From assembly GCF_900112615.1 (NCBI RefSeq), contig NZ_FOMK01000002.1, positions 372,001 through 436,000 on the forward strand: 64,000 nucleotides of DNA, in the 5' to 3' direction. The notes under the pieces were generated by a model. That model saw nothing but the letters and a program-made list of their open reading frames with translations. It searched no databases and had not been told where the DNA came from. Positions 16,942 to 25,812 of the stretch are shown piece by piece. Numbering within the stretch: position 1 is the stretch's first letter; each line of letters opens with the position of its first letter. The position numbers and the translations under genes are program-made. The DNA is from Chitinophaga sp. CF118. GTDB lineage: Bacteria; Bacteroidota; Bacteroidia; Chitinophagales; Chitinophagaceae.

Positions 16942-17952
16942 TTAGTCTACAATGAAAGGATAATCCTCCTGGGTATATACATCTTTCAGCAGCTCATCAT
17001 CAGAAGGCCAAGGGGACTCTTCCGCGAATTCCACGCAATGCTCTACCTGTTGTTTTACCTTCTCATTGATTGCTTCAATTTCGTTTTCTGTCGCCCATTT
17101 GTTCTTCTGTATCGTCTTCAGTACCTGGTTGATAGGATCTTTTTCCTTGTAATCCTCTACTTCTTCTTTGGTACGGTACTTAGCAGGATCACTCATAGAG
17201 TGACCACGATAACGGTAAGTCTTGATTTCCAGTAAGGTAGGACCTTCGCCTGCGCGTGCACGCTTTACAGCTCTTTCCACACCTTCATGTACCGCTTCTG
17301 TACTCATACCGTCAATAGTATCGCTCGGCATATCGTAAGCGTTACTTAATTTATAGATGTCAAGTACGTTGGATGTACGTTCTACTGAAGTACCCATCGC
17401 GTACATGTTGTTCTCACATATAAATATTACCGGCAGTTTCCACAGCATAGCCATGTTAAATGTCTCATGCAGCATACCCTGGCGGGCAGCACCATCGCCG
17501 AAGAAGCAAAGCGCTACGTTATCAGTGCCTTTGTACTGTTCAGCAAATGCCAAACCTGCACCAGTACCGATCTGCGCGCCTACAATACCATGACCGCCGA
17601 AGAAATTATGCTCCAGAGAGAAGAAGTGCATACTACCACCCTTACCCTTAGAACATCCTGTAGCTTTACCATACAACTCAGCCATACAAGCATCAGGAGA
17701 CATTCCTTTTGCAATAGCCAGCGCATGATCACGGTAAGCTGTAATGAATTTATCTCCAGGTTGGGTTGCTGACATCGCTCCAGCTGCTATCGCTTCCTGT
17801 CCTATATACAGGTGGCAAAAACCACGGATCTTCTGCATTCCATACAATTGGCCGGCTTTTTCTTCAAAGCGGCGCAGCAAGAGCATCAATTCATACCAGT
17901 ACAAATACGTCTCCTTGGTATATTTCGTCTTTACGTCTGTTTTTGTAGCCAC
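16942..17952 (-). CDS. pdhA: Pyruvate dehydrogenase E1 component, alpha subunit
   Basis: A 336-residue thiamine-diphosphate enzyme subunit that decarboxylates pyruvate in the pyruvate dehydrogenase complex. The TPP-binding motif GDGAARQGMLHETFNMA...ENN is complete, and the RYRGHSMSDPA segment is the usual alpha-subunit phosphorylation-loop region. Size fits the separate E1-alpha type. The beta subunit is not adjacent, which is normal in many Bacteroidota. The gene has its own TATATTTG promoter and a terminator. A branched-chain oxoacid E1-alpha is a less likely alternative. Confidence 0.93.
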   Translation of the reverse strand: MATKTDVKTKYTKETYLYWYELMLLLRRFEEKAGQLYGMQKIRGFCHLYIGQEAIAAGAMSATQPGDKFITAYRDHALAIAKGMSPDACMAELYGKATGCSKGKGGSMHFFSLEHNFFGGHGIVGAQIGTGAGLAFAEQYKGTDNVALCFFGDGAARQGMLHETFNMAMLWKLPVIFICENNMYAMGTSVERTSNVLDIYKLSNAYDMPSDTIDGMSTEAVHEGVERAVKRARAGEGPTLLEIKTYRYRGHSMSDPAKYRTKEEVEDYKEKDPINQVLKTIQKNKWATENEIEAINEKVKQQVEHCVEFAEESPWPSDDELLKDVYTQEDYPFIVD

Positions 17953-17970
17953 TGTTTCTTAATTTGTCCG

Positions 17971-17978
17971 CAAATATA
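17971..17978 (-). promoter_or_regulatory. -7 box of the pdhA promoter
   Basis: TATATTTG on the minus strand, about 20 bp before the pdhA ATG; the -33 is degenerate. Confidence 0.5.
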
Positions 17979-18134
17979 ACAGGAAAATCCTAAAAACTAA
18001 ATACTTTGCAACTTTGTAACGTTAGCAGGCCACTATTATAGATAAGAAAAGGCCCTTCAGCCGGCTTTTTAGTGTTTCAGGACTGTTCGCAATAAGGTTA
18101 TTTTTAATTCATAACTGCTAATCCGTACGATAAT

Positions 18135-19217
18135 TTGTTGTTGCTCAGAAAGATATCACTTGTCCAGTTTAAAAATTATACCGGGGAACACTTCGGATTC
18201 AATAAACGTATCATAGGCATTACCGGCCGCAACGGCTCCGGTAAAACAAACCTCCTGGATGCTATTTATTATCTCTGCTTTACAAAAAGCTACTTTACCA
18301 GCAGCGAAATCCAGAATACCCAATACCAGACCAACGGGTTCCGGCTGGATGGGATTCTGGATAAAGGTGAACAGGAAAACAGGATCGTATGTACGCTCAA
18401 AGACGGCAAAAAAGATATTGCCCTCAATGATGAACATTACGAACGCTTCTCCCAGCATATAGGTAAATTCCCTGCTGTCATGATAGCTCCCGACGATGCG
18501 GAGATCATCCTTGGCGGTAGTGAGGAACGCCGCAAATGGCTGGATGCCCTTCTTTGCCAGCTCCATCCCGGTTACCTGGAACACCTTATCACATATCAGA
18601 AAATACTCCAGCAGCGAAATAGCCTGCTTAAAACCATCGCTTCACAGGGCCGCAGTCAGGATGCCCTGCTGGACGTTTTCGATGAACAGCTGATTCAACA
18701 CGGTACTCCTGTATTCGAATCGCGCCGCGACTTTCTCCCTGCATTCATCCAACAGGTACAAAAACTGTACGATTACCTGGCGGGACATCACGAAGTGGTA
18801 AGCATTCAATATCAGTGTGGCCTGCATGAACAATCATTTTCGCAATTATTAAAAACCAACAGATATAAAGATCATCTCATGCAAAGAACTACCGGTGGTA
18901 TTCACCGGGATGATCTTTTATTTCTCTTAAATGATCATCCAATGAAGTCAAGCGCATCGCAGGGACAACGTAAAAGTTTCCTCTTTGCACTGAAGCTGGC
19001 ACAGTATGAAGTGATTAAACAATACAAACAGTTTCCACCATTGCTTCTGCTGGACGATGTATTCGAAAAACTGGATCAGGAAAGAGTTACAAGACTTATA
19101 AACCTTGTAAGCAGCCCTGTATACGGACAAGTATTTATTACAGATACTCACTCGGAAAGATTACTGGATGCTTTTAAAGAAAATCAGGATAGTTTTCAAC
19201 TCGTGGAGATGAGGTAG
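18135..19217 (+). CDS. recF: DNA replication and repair protein RecF
   Basis: A 360-residue SMC-like ATPase that loads RecA at gaps with RecO and RecR. Walker A is GRNGSGKTNLLDAIYYLCF, the signature motif SQGQRKSFLFALKLAQ and Walker B PLLLLDDVFEKLD, all in RecF order and spacing. The start lies in a run of TTG codons, so TTG 18135 or one of the next two could be used. The gene is separated from a DciA-like gene by only about 25 bp, so the two form a replication/repair operon, as in many bacteria. Assignment secure. Confidence 0.95.
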   Translation: MLLLRKISLVQFKNYTGEHFGFNKRIIGITGRNGSGKTNLLDAIYYLCFTKSYFTSSEIQNTQYQTNGFRLDGILDKGEQENRIVCTLKDGKKDIALNDEHYERFSQHIGKFPAVMIAPDDAEIILGGSEERRKWLDALLCQLHPGYLEHLITYQKILQQRNSLLKTIASQGRSQDALLDVFDEQLIQHGTPVFESRRDFLPAFIQQVQKLYDYLAGHHEVVSIQYQCGLHEQSFSQLLKTNRYKDHLMQRTTGGIHRDDLLFLLNDHPMKSSASQGQRKSFLFALKLAQYEVIKQYKQFPPLLLLDDVFEKLDQERVTRLINLVSSPVYGQVFITDTHSERLLDAFKENQDSFQLVEMR

Positions 19218-19241
19218 TGAGGGATTCCGTATCTTTGCCAC

Positions 19242-19529
19242 ATGCGACACGGAATTACATCAATGGGAGATGCTCTGAAAGAATTTATGGATAAGAGCAG
19301 AATGAAACCCAGGCTTACAGAAGTAAGAATTCAGGAGAACTGGGAACAGATGATGGGTAAAACTATTTCGCGCTACACAGAAAATATACAGCTGATCGAT
19401 GGCAAATTAATGATCACTACTACTGTGGCTCCACTTAAACAGGAACTTAACTACTCTAAAGATAAAATCATCAAACTCGTAAATGAAATGCTGGGTGAAA
19501 AACTTGTAAGAGAAGTTATCATCCGCTAA
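19242..19529 (+). CDS. DUF721 / DciA-like protein
   Basis: A 95-residue small DUF721 protein. The central WEQMMGKTISRYTENIQLIDGKL segment and the final VNEMLGEKLVREVIIR are the family hallmarks. DUF721 proteins include DciA, which helps load the replicative helicase in bacteria lacking DnaC; Bacteroidota members are shorter. Its position directly after recF supports a replication or repair role. It is closed by a hairpin terminator shared with the convergent DUF4252 gene. Helicase loading is an inference from the family. Confidence 0.88.
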   Translation: MRHGITSMGDALKEFMDKSRMKPRLTEVRIQENWEQMMGKTISRYTENIQLIDGKLMITTTVAPLKQELNYSKDKIIKLVNEMLGEKLVREVIIR

Positions 19530-19534
19530 TGGCA

Positions 19535-19560
19535 AAACATCAGCGGGCCCACTGATGTTT
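19535..19560. terminator. Bidirectional terminator
   Basis: AAACATCAG / CTGATGTTT, a perfect 9-bp stem with an 8-base loop, between convergent genes. Confidence 0.75.
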
Positions 19561-19569
19561 AATACCTTT

Positions 19570-20088
19570 TTAATTCTTTGCAAACTGCTGTACCAACTGA
19601 TTGATATCTTTCATTTCCAGATCCGTGCGTAGATGTAAGATCACAAAATCATTTTCATCCTGTATTAATACCACCAGGTTCCCTACATCATCACCTTTCC
19701 CCTTATTCATTAAATGAACAATACTACCCTGGTGCCTTACTTCTACAAGTGATTCAAAATGCTCCTTCTCTACCAGCGTTTGTTTCAATCGCTCTATAGC
19801 TGCAGTTTCTACCGTTGAATCTTGCGGATTACCTGCAATAGTATACAATTTCAACCGGTGTACTTTAGATAACAAATGCTTCAATGGTATACCATCTTCT
19901 TCCATCACGTTTGCAGGAATCACCAGGCTGGCAAACTTCAGCGTTACACGCCCCAACCCTATTTTGAAAGTTTCGCCATGTCCATTGCGGCGCTGTTCAC
20001 GGTAAAATTTACGCAGGCATTTCTTTTGAGCAATAGCCGGACTAACCGCTAATAAAAAGAACACTAAAATGATGGCACAGTATTTCAT
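19570..20088 (-). CDS. DUF4252 protein, copy 2
   Basis: A 172-residue exported protein with a signal peptide ending at SPAIAQ. It has the DUF4252 pattern of a LKLYTIAGN-like strand, a central charged helix and a final LRTDLEMKDINQLVQQF segment. It is the last gene of a four-gene operon behind an ECF sigma factor and anti-sigma, next to a second DUF4252 gene of exactly the same length. The pair probably arose by tandem duplication but has diverged widely. DUF4252 genes are typically found in such sigma operons; biochemical function unknown. Confidence 0.85.
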   Translation of the reverse strand: MKYCAIILVFFLLAVSPAIAQKKCLRKFYREQRRNGHGETFKIGLGRVTLKFASLVIPANVMEEDGIPLKHLLSKVHRLKLYTIAGNPQDSTVETAAIERLKQTLVEKEHFESLVEVRHQGSIVHLMNKGKGDDVGNLVVLIQDENDFVILHLRTDLEMKDINQLVQQFAKN

Positions 20089-20111
20089 TTTCCGTTAGAT
20101 TAAAAGGGTGA

Positions 20112-20630
20112 TTATTTCTTTAGTTTTTTCAGCTTATCAAATCCTTCTATATTCATTCCTCCGGCTATCTGGCTAATCTCTCCCAGATCAATATCTCCTA
20201 CAAGGCTCATTGCCAGGAATTCATTCGGGCTGCCTATCAGCATTATCAGTTCCGCAATGTTTCCCTGCGCATTTTCCTTTACCATAAAACGAAGATCATC
20301 CTTTCCATCGCGGATCGTCATCAGTTCTTCGTACTCCTTCGTCAGCTGGGAAGTTGCTTCCTGGAATAAACGGGAACCGTCTTTGGCATCTTCTTTTGCA
20401 AGGATCTTCAATCCCCGTATCTTCTTAATTACTTTCATAAAACTCTGACCTTCGGCACTATTCACATCCAGCTTGGTGAACATACTGAACATTTTAGGCG
20501 TAACACTGATCAGCGTAAAGGATTGGTCACTTTCGTACTTCTGGAAGAACCTGTCAATGGCACTTCCCTGTTGGGCAAAAAGCTGCGTACTGGCAATGAC
20601 CAGCAACAGCGCTAGTAATAAGCGTTTCAT
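20112..20630 (-). CDS. DUF4252 protein, copy 1
   Basis: A 172-residue exported protein: signal peptide MKRLLLALLLVIASTQLFAQ, then a FTLISVTPKMFSMF strand, the KIRGLKILAKED motif and GDIDLGEISQIAGGM near the end, matching DUF4252. It lies 23 bp before its paralogue and 44 bp after the anti-sigma gene, so all four genes are likely one transcript. The product is probably periplasmic or surface-attached. It may be an output or sensor arm of the sigma system; no catalytic residues are visible. Confidence 0.85.
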   Translation of the reverse strand: MKRLLLALLLVIASTQLFAQQGSAIDRFFQKYESDQSFTLISVTPKMFSMFTKLDVNSAEGQSFMKVIKKIRGLKILAKEDAKDGSRLFQEATSQLTKEYEELMTIRDGKDDLRFMVKENAQGNIAELIMLIGSPNEFLAMSLVGDIDLGEISQIAGGMNIEGFDKLKKLKK

Positions 20631-20674
20631 GTTTTTTAGATTTTTATTATCAGATTTTAGAATGGCCGTTGATG

Positions 20675-21178
20675 TTAATCTGCTTTGATCTTTTCAGTTG
20701 CCTCATTGAAATAAGACAACTTCTGCACCTGCGATGTTCCCTTATTCAGGTTCTTCGCCAGCAACCGTAATGCTTTCTGTGTGGCTGCAAATGCTTTCTG
20801 CGGATCATCATAGGTATCCTGTTGTGCCATCACAACATCAATACGCTGTTGCTTAGCCTGAAATTGTCTGCCTGCATATCCCAGCCCGACAGCTATCAGG
20901 AAAATAGCGGCATATTTCATCCAGTGCTCCCAGGGCTGCTGTTTTATAACTGGCGGCAATTGCGCTATTACTGTTTCCATTGCCGGCAATGCAGGTAATT
21001 CCAGGTTTGCTTCTTCAGTGAAATACTGGAATAAAGGCTGCGCTTCCTGCAGATCAAGAGGTAGATCAGCATGTTCCGAAGCAAAAAAGCTCCGCAACAT
21101 TTCCTCATCTTCCAAAGAAGATTCTCCCTCCCAGTACCTTTCCAGTAACTCCCTGATCTTATTGTACTCCATACACAT
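20675..21178 (-). CDS. Membrane anti-sigma-like protein
   Basis: A 167-residue protein with an N-terminal helical region (IRELLERYWEGESSLEDEEMLRSFF, the short cytoplasmic domain often found next to ECF factors) and one transmembrane segment at about residues 89-104 (YAAIFLIAVGLGYAGR). The outside part is short and helical. The first 20 bases overlap the end of the sigma gene, indicating translational coupling. No zinc-finger Cys/His motif is present, so it is not zf-HC2. Presumed anti-sigma by position and topology. Confidence 0.75.
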   Translation of the reverse strand: MCMEYNKIRELLERYWEGESSLEDEEMLRSFFASEHADLPLDLQEAQPLFQYFTEEANLELPALPAMETVIAQLPPVIKQQPWEHWMKYAAIFLIAVGLGYAGRQFQAKQQRIDVVMAQQDTYDDPQKAFAATQKALRLLAKNLNKGTSQVQKLSYFNEATEKIKAD

Positions 21179-21677
21179 TCAGTTTTTGTAATTTTTCACG
21201 TACCGCTTTCCTTGCGCGGTGCAGATTCACTTTTACTTCACTCAGTTCAATAGAGAGAATCTCTCCTATTTCCTGGTAAGTATGCCCGTCAATATCACGT
21301 AATTGTATAATAGTACGGTATTTTTCCGGTAGCTCCGCAATTGTCGTATGTACCCGGTTCATTACGTCCTGCCGCTCTACTGCCATATGCGGACTTTGCT
21401 GATGCACTGCCGCTACCTCCCCTGCCTTGTCCAGATCTTCCGAGCGACGGTATTTCCGGGCCTTCATCTTGTCGAGCGACAAATTACGCACAATCCTCAT
21501 ACACCAGGCCTCCATATTTTCCAGTTCCGCCATACGCTCCTGCTGCTGCCACACCTTCATCATCACATCCTGTGTTATATCCCTGGCATCCTCCTCATTA
21601 CCCAACAGGTGGTAAGCGAAGCGGTAGAGCTTTTGCCTGATTGGTACTACCTGTGAAAGAAACCTTGATAATGACAT
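21159..21677 (-). CDS. ECF RNA polymerase sigma factor
   Basis: A 172-residue extracytoplasmic-function sigma factor. Region 2 reads FAYHLLGNEEDARDITQDVMMKVW and region 4 LPEKYRTIIQLRDIDGHTYQEIGEILSIELSEVKVNLHRARKAV, both intact. It heads an operon with an anti-sigma-like gene and two DUF4252 genes. A GTAAC-N16-CGTC pair about 35-60 bp upstream resembles promoters used by ECF factors themselves, suggesting autoregulation. Its trigger and wider regulon are unknown. Confidence 0.93.
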   Translation of the reverse strand: MSLSRFLSQVVPIRQKLYRFAYHLLGNEEDARDITQDVMMKVWQQQERMAELENMEAWCMRIVRNLSLDKMKARKYRRSEDLDKAGEVAAVHQQSPHMAVERQDVMNRVHTTIAELPEKYRTIIQLRDIDGHTYQEIGEILSIELSEVKVNLHRARKAVREKLQKLNVYGVQ

Positions 21678-21711
21678 AATTTAAATACTTACAGGACATT
21701 TATACAGGGAA

Positions 21712-21736
21712 GACGCCTCATAAAATACTTTGTTAC
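21712..21736 (-). promoter_or_regulatory. Possible autoregulated ECF promoter
   Basis: On the minus strand GTAAC (21736-21732) and CGTC (21715-21712) are separated by 16 bp, an ECF-type -35/-10 layout rather than TTTG/TAnnTTTG, just ahead of the sigma gene. Confidence 0.45.
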
Positions 21737-21833
21737 AAAAAAAAGAAACTTTTTTTGAGAAGGATATTAACCCGTTGAAGATTATAGCTTTAGTTACAGG
21801 ACTCTCATATCATACATAAGAATCATCCGGAAA

Positions 21834-22886
21834 TCATAATTTTATTCTGGGATCAATGATACTATACAAAAGATCTGCAAGCAGATTGATGATCACAAAG
21901 ATCCCCGCAGTAAATAATACAGATCCCATCAGCACCGGGAAATCAAATTTTTCAAGGGCATCTACTGTCACCTTCCCGATCCCTTTCCAGCCAAAGATGT
22001 ATTCCACAAAGAATGCACCTGCCAGTAATTCTGCAAACCAGCCCGTAATAGCCGTTATAACCGGATTCAGTGCATTCCTCAGCGCATGCCTGAATATTAC
22101 CACCCTTTCAGTAAGCCCTTTGGCATAGGCTGTACGGATATAATCCTGATGCAATACATCCAGCATGGCACTACGCGTGAGCTGCACAATAATGGTCAGT
22201 GGACGGATACCCAACGTAATAGCCGGTAATATTAAATTCCGGAGATTCAATGTACGGCCGGCAAAAGCATCTGTTTCAAACAGGCTACCGGTCATATGTA
22301 ACCCCGTATAGTCACTCAATACGAAACCAAATAAATAGGCCAGCACAATGCCCGTAAAGAAAGAGGGTGCAGAAATTCCTACCACGCTCGCAAAAACAGC
22401 CCCGGTATCCATCCAGGTATTCTGCTTCACGGCAGATAATACTCCTAATGTAATACCGGCAACAGTGGCAAAAAGCATCGCAGCAATAGCCAGGATCAGG
22501 GTACCCGGCAGTGCTTCTGTCAGAATTTCCCACACATCCTTTTTACCCTGGTAAGAACGGCGCAGATAAGGAGTTTTTAATACGATGATTTTATCGCCAC
22601 TGAAGTGGAACAAGGTAATATAATGTAATGTACCGGCAGCTTCCTGCTCATTATGTACGCTAACCGGTAAAAGATCATTCAGATATAAAAGGAATTGCAG
22701 CGGAACAGGCTTGTCCAGATGTAATTCCCGCCGCACGTTTTCCAGGGAGGTGACGTCGGCCCGTTGTCCCAGTGTTAAACGTGCCGGATCTCCGGGCAAT
22801 ACGTTGAACAGGAAAAACACCAGCATCACCACACCCAGTAACACGAGTAAACCATAACTGAGTTTATGCAGCAGGAATCTGAACAT
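21834..22886 (-). CDS. ABC transporter permease, DppB/OppB type
   Basis: A 350-residue inner-membrane permease of the peptide/nickel family. The N-terminus (LGVVMLVFFLFNVLPGDPAR) and LTRSAMLDVLHQDYIRTAYAKG, the EAA loop contacting the ATPase, are characteristic. Six or so transmembrane segments are visible. A roughly 60-residue insert after the first helix forms a periplasmic loop. No second permease, ATPase or binding protein lies next to it; the only close gene is the MauE/DoxX-type gene three bases upstream. Substrate likely oligopeptides, unproven. Confidence 0.9.
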   Translation of the reverse strand: MFRFLLHKLSYGLLVLLGVVMLVFFLFNVLPGDPARLTLGQRADVTSLENVRRELHLDKPVPLQFLLYLNDLLPVSVHNEQEAAGTLHYITLFHFSGDKIIVLKTPYLRRSYQGKKDVWEILTEALPGTLILAIAAMLFATVAGITLGVLSAVKQNTWMDTGAVFASVVGISAPSFFTGIVLAYLFGFVLSDYTGLHMTGSLFETDAFAGRTLNLRNLILPAITLGIRPLTIIVQLTRSAMLDVLHQDYIRTAYAKGLTERVVIFRHALRNALNPVITAITGWFAELLAGAFFVEYIFGWKGIGKVTVDALEKFDFPVLMGSVLFTAGIFVIINLLADLLYSIIDPRIKL

Positions 22887-22889
22887 AGT

Positions 22890-23978
22890 TTAAGGTATAT
22901 CGTGATAATGCCACTTGCCCTTAATAGTACCTTTTTCAAGTAAGATCAGACAGGGGTTGCTTCTTCCTGCTGTTTTAATAGCGGTACCATCCATCTGCAC
23001 AAATGGGAACTTTAAGCCATGTGCGGTTGAAAAGGCGGCAATTTCTTCTTTGGAAGACGCTGTCACCCCATAAATATAGATCTTACCTTCCTGAAATTGC
23101 TTTTGTAAAGCCTCCATCTTTTTATCCCAGCCACTACCTGCTTTGTCAACATTCTGCACCAGGAACAGGTATACCGGCTGCGGTTCAGACAGGATAGCCT
23201 GTGTCTGGTTCGCTCCATCCAGGTCTGTAAGAATAAAGTCCTTGATAGGAGGTTCCCCATCCCCTTCTTTTACCAGCTTATCGCGACGGTCTACAAATAC
23301 CCAGGTACTGTCGGACCACGGATAATTCTCAGAAGTAAACTCTTTCACCACTCCATCCTTTTTATACACCAGCACCGTTTCAAATACATCCGGATGTGCC
23401 CCTGGCGGCAGTTTCATTTTCTCAGGAATGTTATTCCCTACTTTATAACCAAGACAATCCACAATAGGCAGATGTGCCAGTGTATACCACTGTAAGCCCA
23501 GTGCGCCTGCCAGTGAAAGGATCATCAATGAATTGGAGGTTTTGTTGCCCCATAGCGGTTCTATCCTTTTACGATACACAAAGATCACCAGGATCATCAC
23601 CGTTAGCGCCACATCTTTCCAGAAAGTTTCTGTTGCAGATAATTTAATGCAATCGCCAAAACAACCGCATTCCCTGATCGTACCGCTGAACAGTGCATAA
23701 GCAGTCAGGAAAGTAAAGAGAGCGATCAGCAGTAATAACAGTACAGAGAATATCCGCATACGGTAACCCAGTAACAGGGCCACGCCGGCTACGATCTCAA
23801 AGGTGTTCATTGTCACAGAATACACCAGTGAAAAGGGCGACAGAAATGTTAAATGTAACACTTCAAAAAATTCGTCCATTTTATAACTAAGTCCAAGCGG
23901 ATCGTTTGCCTTGATCAGCCCGGAAAATATAAACAATAGGCCAACGATAATTCTTAATAGGTTCAGGAGCAATTTCAT
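22890..23978 (-). CDS. BT_3928-type DoxX/MauE membrane protein with thioredoxin-like tail
   Basis: A 362-residue protein with four N-terminal transmembrane helices of the DoxX/MauE type (LLRIIVGLLFIFSGLIKAND; then GVALLLGYRMRIFSVLLLL). The motif ECGCFGDC is the usual cysteine cluster of the MauE group, suggesting thiol redox chemistry. A fifth membrane segment leads to a C-terminal domain of about 150 residues with a thioredoxin-like look (QPVYLFLVQNVD, then KIYIYGVTASS and FPFVQMDGTAIK). It forms an operon with the permease. Probably involved in extracytoplasmic thiol/disulfide handling; this is inferred. Confidence 0.85.
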   Translation of the reverse strand: MKLLLNLLRIIVGLLFIFSGLIKANDPLGLSYKMDEFFEVLHLTFLSPFSLVYSVTMNTFEIVAGVALLLGYRMRIFSVLLLLLIALFTFLTAYALFSGTIRECGCFGDCIKLSATETFWKDVALTVMILVIFVYRKRIEPLWGNKTSNSLMILSLAGALGLQWYTLAHLPIVDCLGYKVGNNIPEKMKLPPGAHPDVFETVLVYKKDGVVKEFTSENYPWSDSTWVFVDRRDKLVKEGDGEPPIKDFILTDLDGANQTQAILSEPQPVYLFLVQNVDKAGSGWDKKMEALQKQFQEGKIYIYGVTASSKEEIAAFSTAHGLKFPFVQMDGTAIKTAGRSNPCLILLEKGTIKGKWHYHDIP

Positions 23979-24005
23979 GGATAACCTTTATTTTAAGTAT
24001 TATTA

Positions 24006-24013
24006 TACTTTTG
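24006..24013 (+). promoter_or_regulatory. -7 box of the folP-cdaA promoter
   Basis: TACTTTTG fits TAnnTTTG and lies 35 bp before folP. Confidence 0.5.
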
Positions 24014-24048
24014 TCTGGCAAAATAGTCAATAAAAAGCAAACGGGTAA

Positions 24049-24900
24049 ATGGAAAAACAGAACGGCACCAATAAGACGATCAACTGCCGCGGTGCAGCGT
24101 TAGATCTGGCAAGTCCGGTCATTATGGGCATCATCAATATCACGGATGATTCCTTTTATGCCGGTAGTCGCTCACAAAACATGGAGCATATTCTGGAAAA
24201 AGCCGCCCAGCACCTCCGTGAAGGGGCTCACATCCTGGATATAGGAGCTCAGAGCACCCGTCCCGGCGCAGTGGATGTAGGACCTGAAGTAGAGCTGGAA
24301 AGACTGCTGCCGGCAATAGAAACACTGGTAAAATATTATCCGCAGGTGATCATTTCCATTGATACCTACTACGCCACTGTGGCAGAAAAAACTATACAGG
24401 CCGGCGCAGCTATCATCAATGATATCAGCGCCGGCGATATTGATCCTGAGATGCTGGCCACCGCTGGCCGTTTACAGGTGCCCTATATTGCCATGCATAT
24501 GCAGGGTACTCCCGGTACCATGCAGCATAATCCGCAATACACGGATGTGGCGCTGGATGTGCTTGATTATTTTATCCGCAAAAAAGCAGCATGCCTGGCT
24601 GCGGGTATTAAAGATTTAATTATTGATCCCGGGTTTGGCTTTGGTAAAACCATCGCAGATAACTATACGTTGCTTAAACGTTTGTCTGTATTCCAGATCC
24701 TTGATTGTCCACTGCTGATAGGCATCTCCCGCAAGTCAATGATCTATAAGTTGCTGGACAATACACCTGCCGATGCACTCAATGGTACTACGGTGTTAAA
24801 TACACTGGCACTGCAGCAGGGAGCCGGCATATTACGGGTACACGATGTAAAAGCTGCTGCTGAAGTTATCAGGATATGGGAGTACATGCAAAAGGTGTAG
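24049..24900 (+). CDS. folP: Dihydropteroate synthase
   Basis: A 283-residue dihydropteroate synthase that couples p-aminobenzoate with the pterin pyrophosphate in folate synthesis, the sulfonamide target. MGIINITDDSFY is the N-terminal pterin-binding signature, DIGAQSTRPGA the second, and DPGFGFGKT and GISRKSMI complete the barrel. It is followed 32 bp later by the diadenylate cyclase gene on the same strand, a neighbourhood often seen in Bacteroidota. Assignment secure. Confidence 0.96.
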   Translation: MEKQNGTNKTINCRGAALDLASPVIMGIINITDDSFYAGSRSQNMEHILEKAAQHLREGAHILDIGAQSTRPGAVDVGPEVELERLLPAIETLVKYYPQVIISIDTYYATVAEKTIQAGAAIINDISAGDIDPEMLATAGRLQVPYIAMHMQGTPGTMQHNPQYTDVALDVLDYFIRKKAACLAAGIKDLIIDPGFGFGKTIADNYTLLKRLSVFQILDCPLLIGISRKSMIYKLLDNTPADALNGTTVLNTLALQQGAGILRVHDVKAAAEVIRIWEYMQKV

Positions 24901-24932
24901 TATTCAGCTTTAATTAGTTATTTTTACGATCT

Positions 24933-25739
24933 ATGCAGGAATTCTTTCATTTTTACGGTTATCGTTTCAATTGGCTTAATGTCCTGGACCTGGCGATTGT
25001 TATCCTACTGGTGATACAATTGTATCGTCTGTTAAAAGGCAGCCTCGCCTTTAATATCTTCGTCGGCTTATTAATGGTGTATCTAGCTTACTTCATTGTG
25101 GAAACACTGCGGATGCCTATTCTTACTACTATCCTGCAGAATTTCATTAACGTTGGATTAATTGCCATCATCATTATTTTCCAACCTGAAATACGTAAGT
25201 TTTTACTTGTATTAGGAAAAAAAGCGCCCCTGAGTAAAGACAGTTTTTTCACTAAACTATTCCTTCCCGATAAATTTAAAAGTTATAAGGAAGAAGAGAA
25301 TATTATTAACGAAGTGATTACCGCAGTTGGTCGCATGGCTGGCACCCGCACAGGAGCACTCATCGTTATTGCCAACACTTACCGTGTAAAATTTGATACT
25401 GCTTCCAGTATTGCACTGGATAGTAATATCAATGCAAAACTGCTGGAAAGTATTTTCGGAAAAGCCAGTCCACTGCACGATGGTGCACTGATCATTGTAG
25501 GTAATAAGATTCTCGCGGCTAAAGTGATATTACCGGTATCTGAAAATCCCAATTTACCTCACCGTATTGGGTTGCGTCACCGCTCTGCGGTAGGGATTAC
25601 GGAACATAGTGATAATGTAGCGATTATTGTATCTGAAGAAAGGGGGACTATTTCATATGCGCAGGATGGAAACCTGGTACAGGATGTATCACTGGAAGAA
25701 TTGAAAGTAAAATTATATGAGGTTCTGGTGGATGGTTGA
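24933..25739 (+). CDS. cdaA: Diadenylate cyclase CdaA
   Basis: A 268-residue c-di-AMP synthase. Three hydrophobic N-terminal segments anchor it (LDLAIVILLVIQLYRLL; FNIFVGLLMVYLAYFIV; FINVGLIAIIIIF). The DisA_N catalytic domain follows, with the DGA motif (SPLHDGALIIV) and the RHR motif (LRHRSAVGITEHSD), both required for catalysis. c-di-AMP controls potassium and osmotic balance and wall homeostasis in other bacteria. A DHH phosphoesterase gene lies about 1 kb away and may help degrade linear dinucleotides. Enzyme identity is firm. Confidence 0.93.
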   Translation: MQEFFHFYGYRFNWLNVLDLAIVILLVIQLYRLLKGSLAFNIFVGLLMVYLAYFIVETLRMPILTTILQNFINVGLIAIIIIFQPEIRKFLLVLGKKAPLSKDSFFTKLFLPDKFKSYKEEENIINEVITAVGRMAGTRTGALIVIANTYRVKFDTASSIALDSNINAKLLESIFGKASPLHDGALIIVGNKILAAKVILPVSENPNLPHRIGLRHRSAVGITEHSDNVAIIVSEERGTISYAQDGNLVQDVSLEELKVKLYEVLVDG

Positions 25740-25757
25740 ATGTGAGATATTAAAATA

Positions 25758-25795
25758 AAAATAGCCTGTATCGGACTTACGATACAGGCTATTTT
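25758..25795. terminator. Bidirectional terminator
   Basis: A perfect 16-bp stem (outer AAAATAGCC/GGCTATTTT) with a six-base loop, between convergent cdaA and the FKBP gene. Confidence 0.85.
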
Positions 25796-25812
25796 TTTAT
25801 ACTTATAATTAC

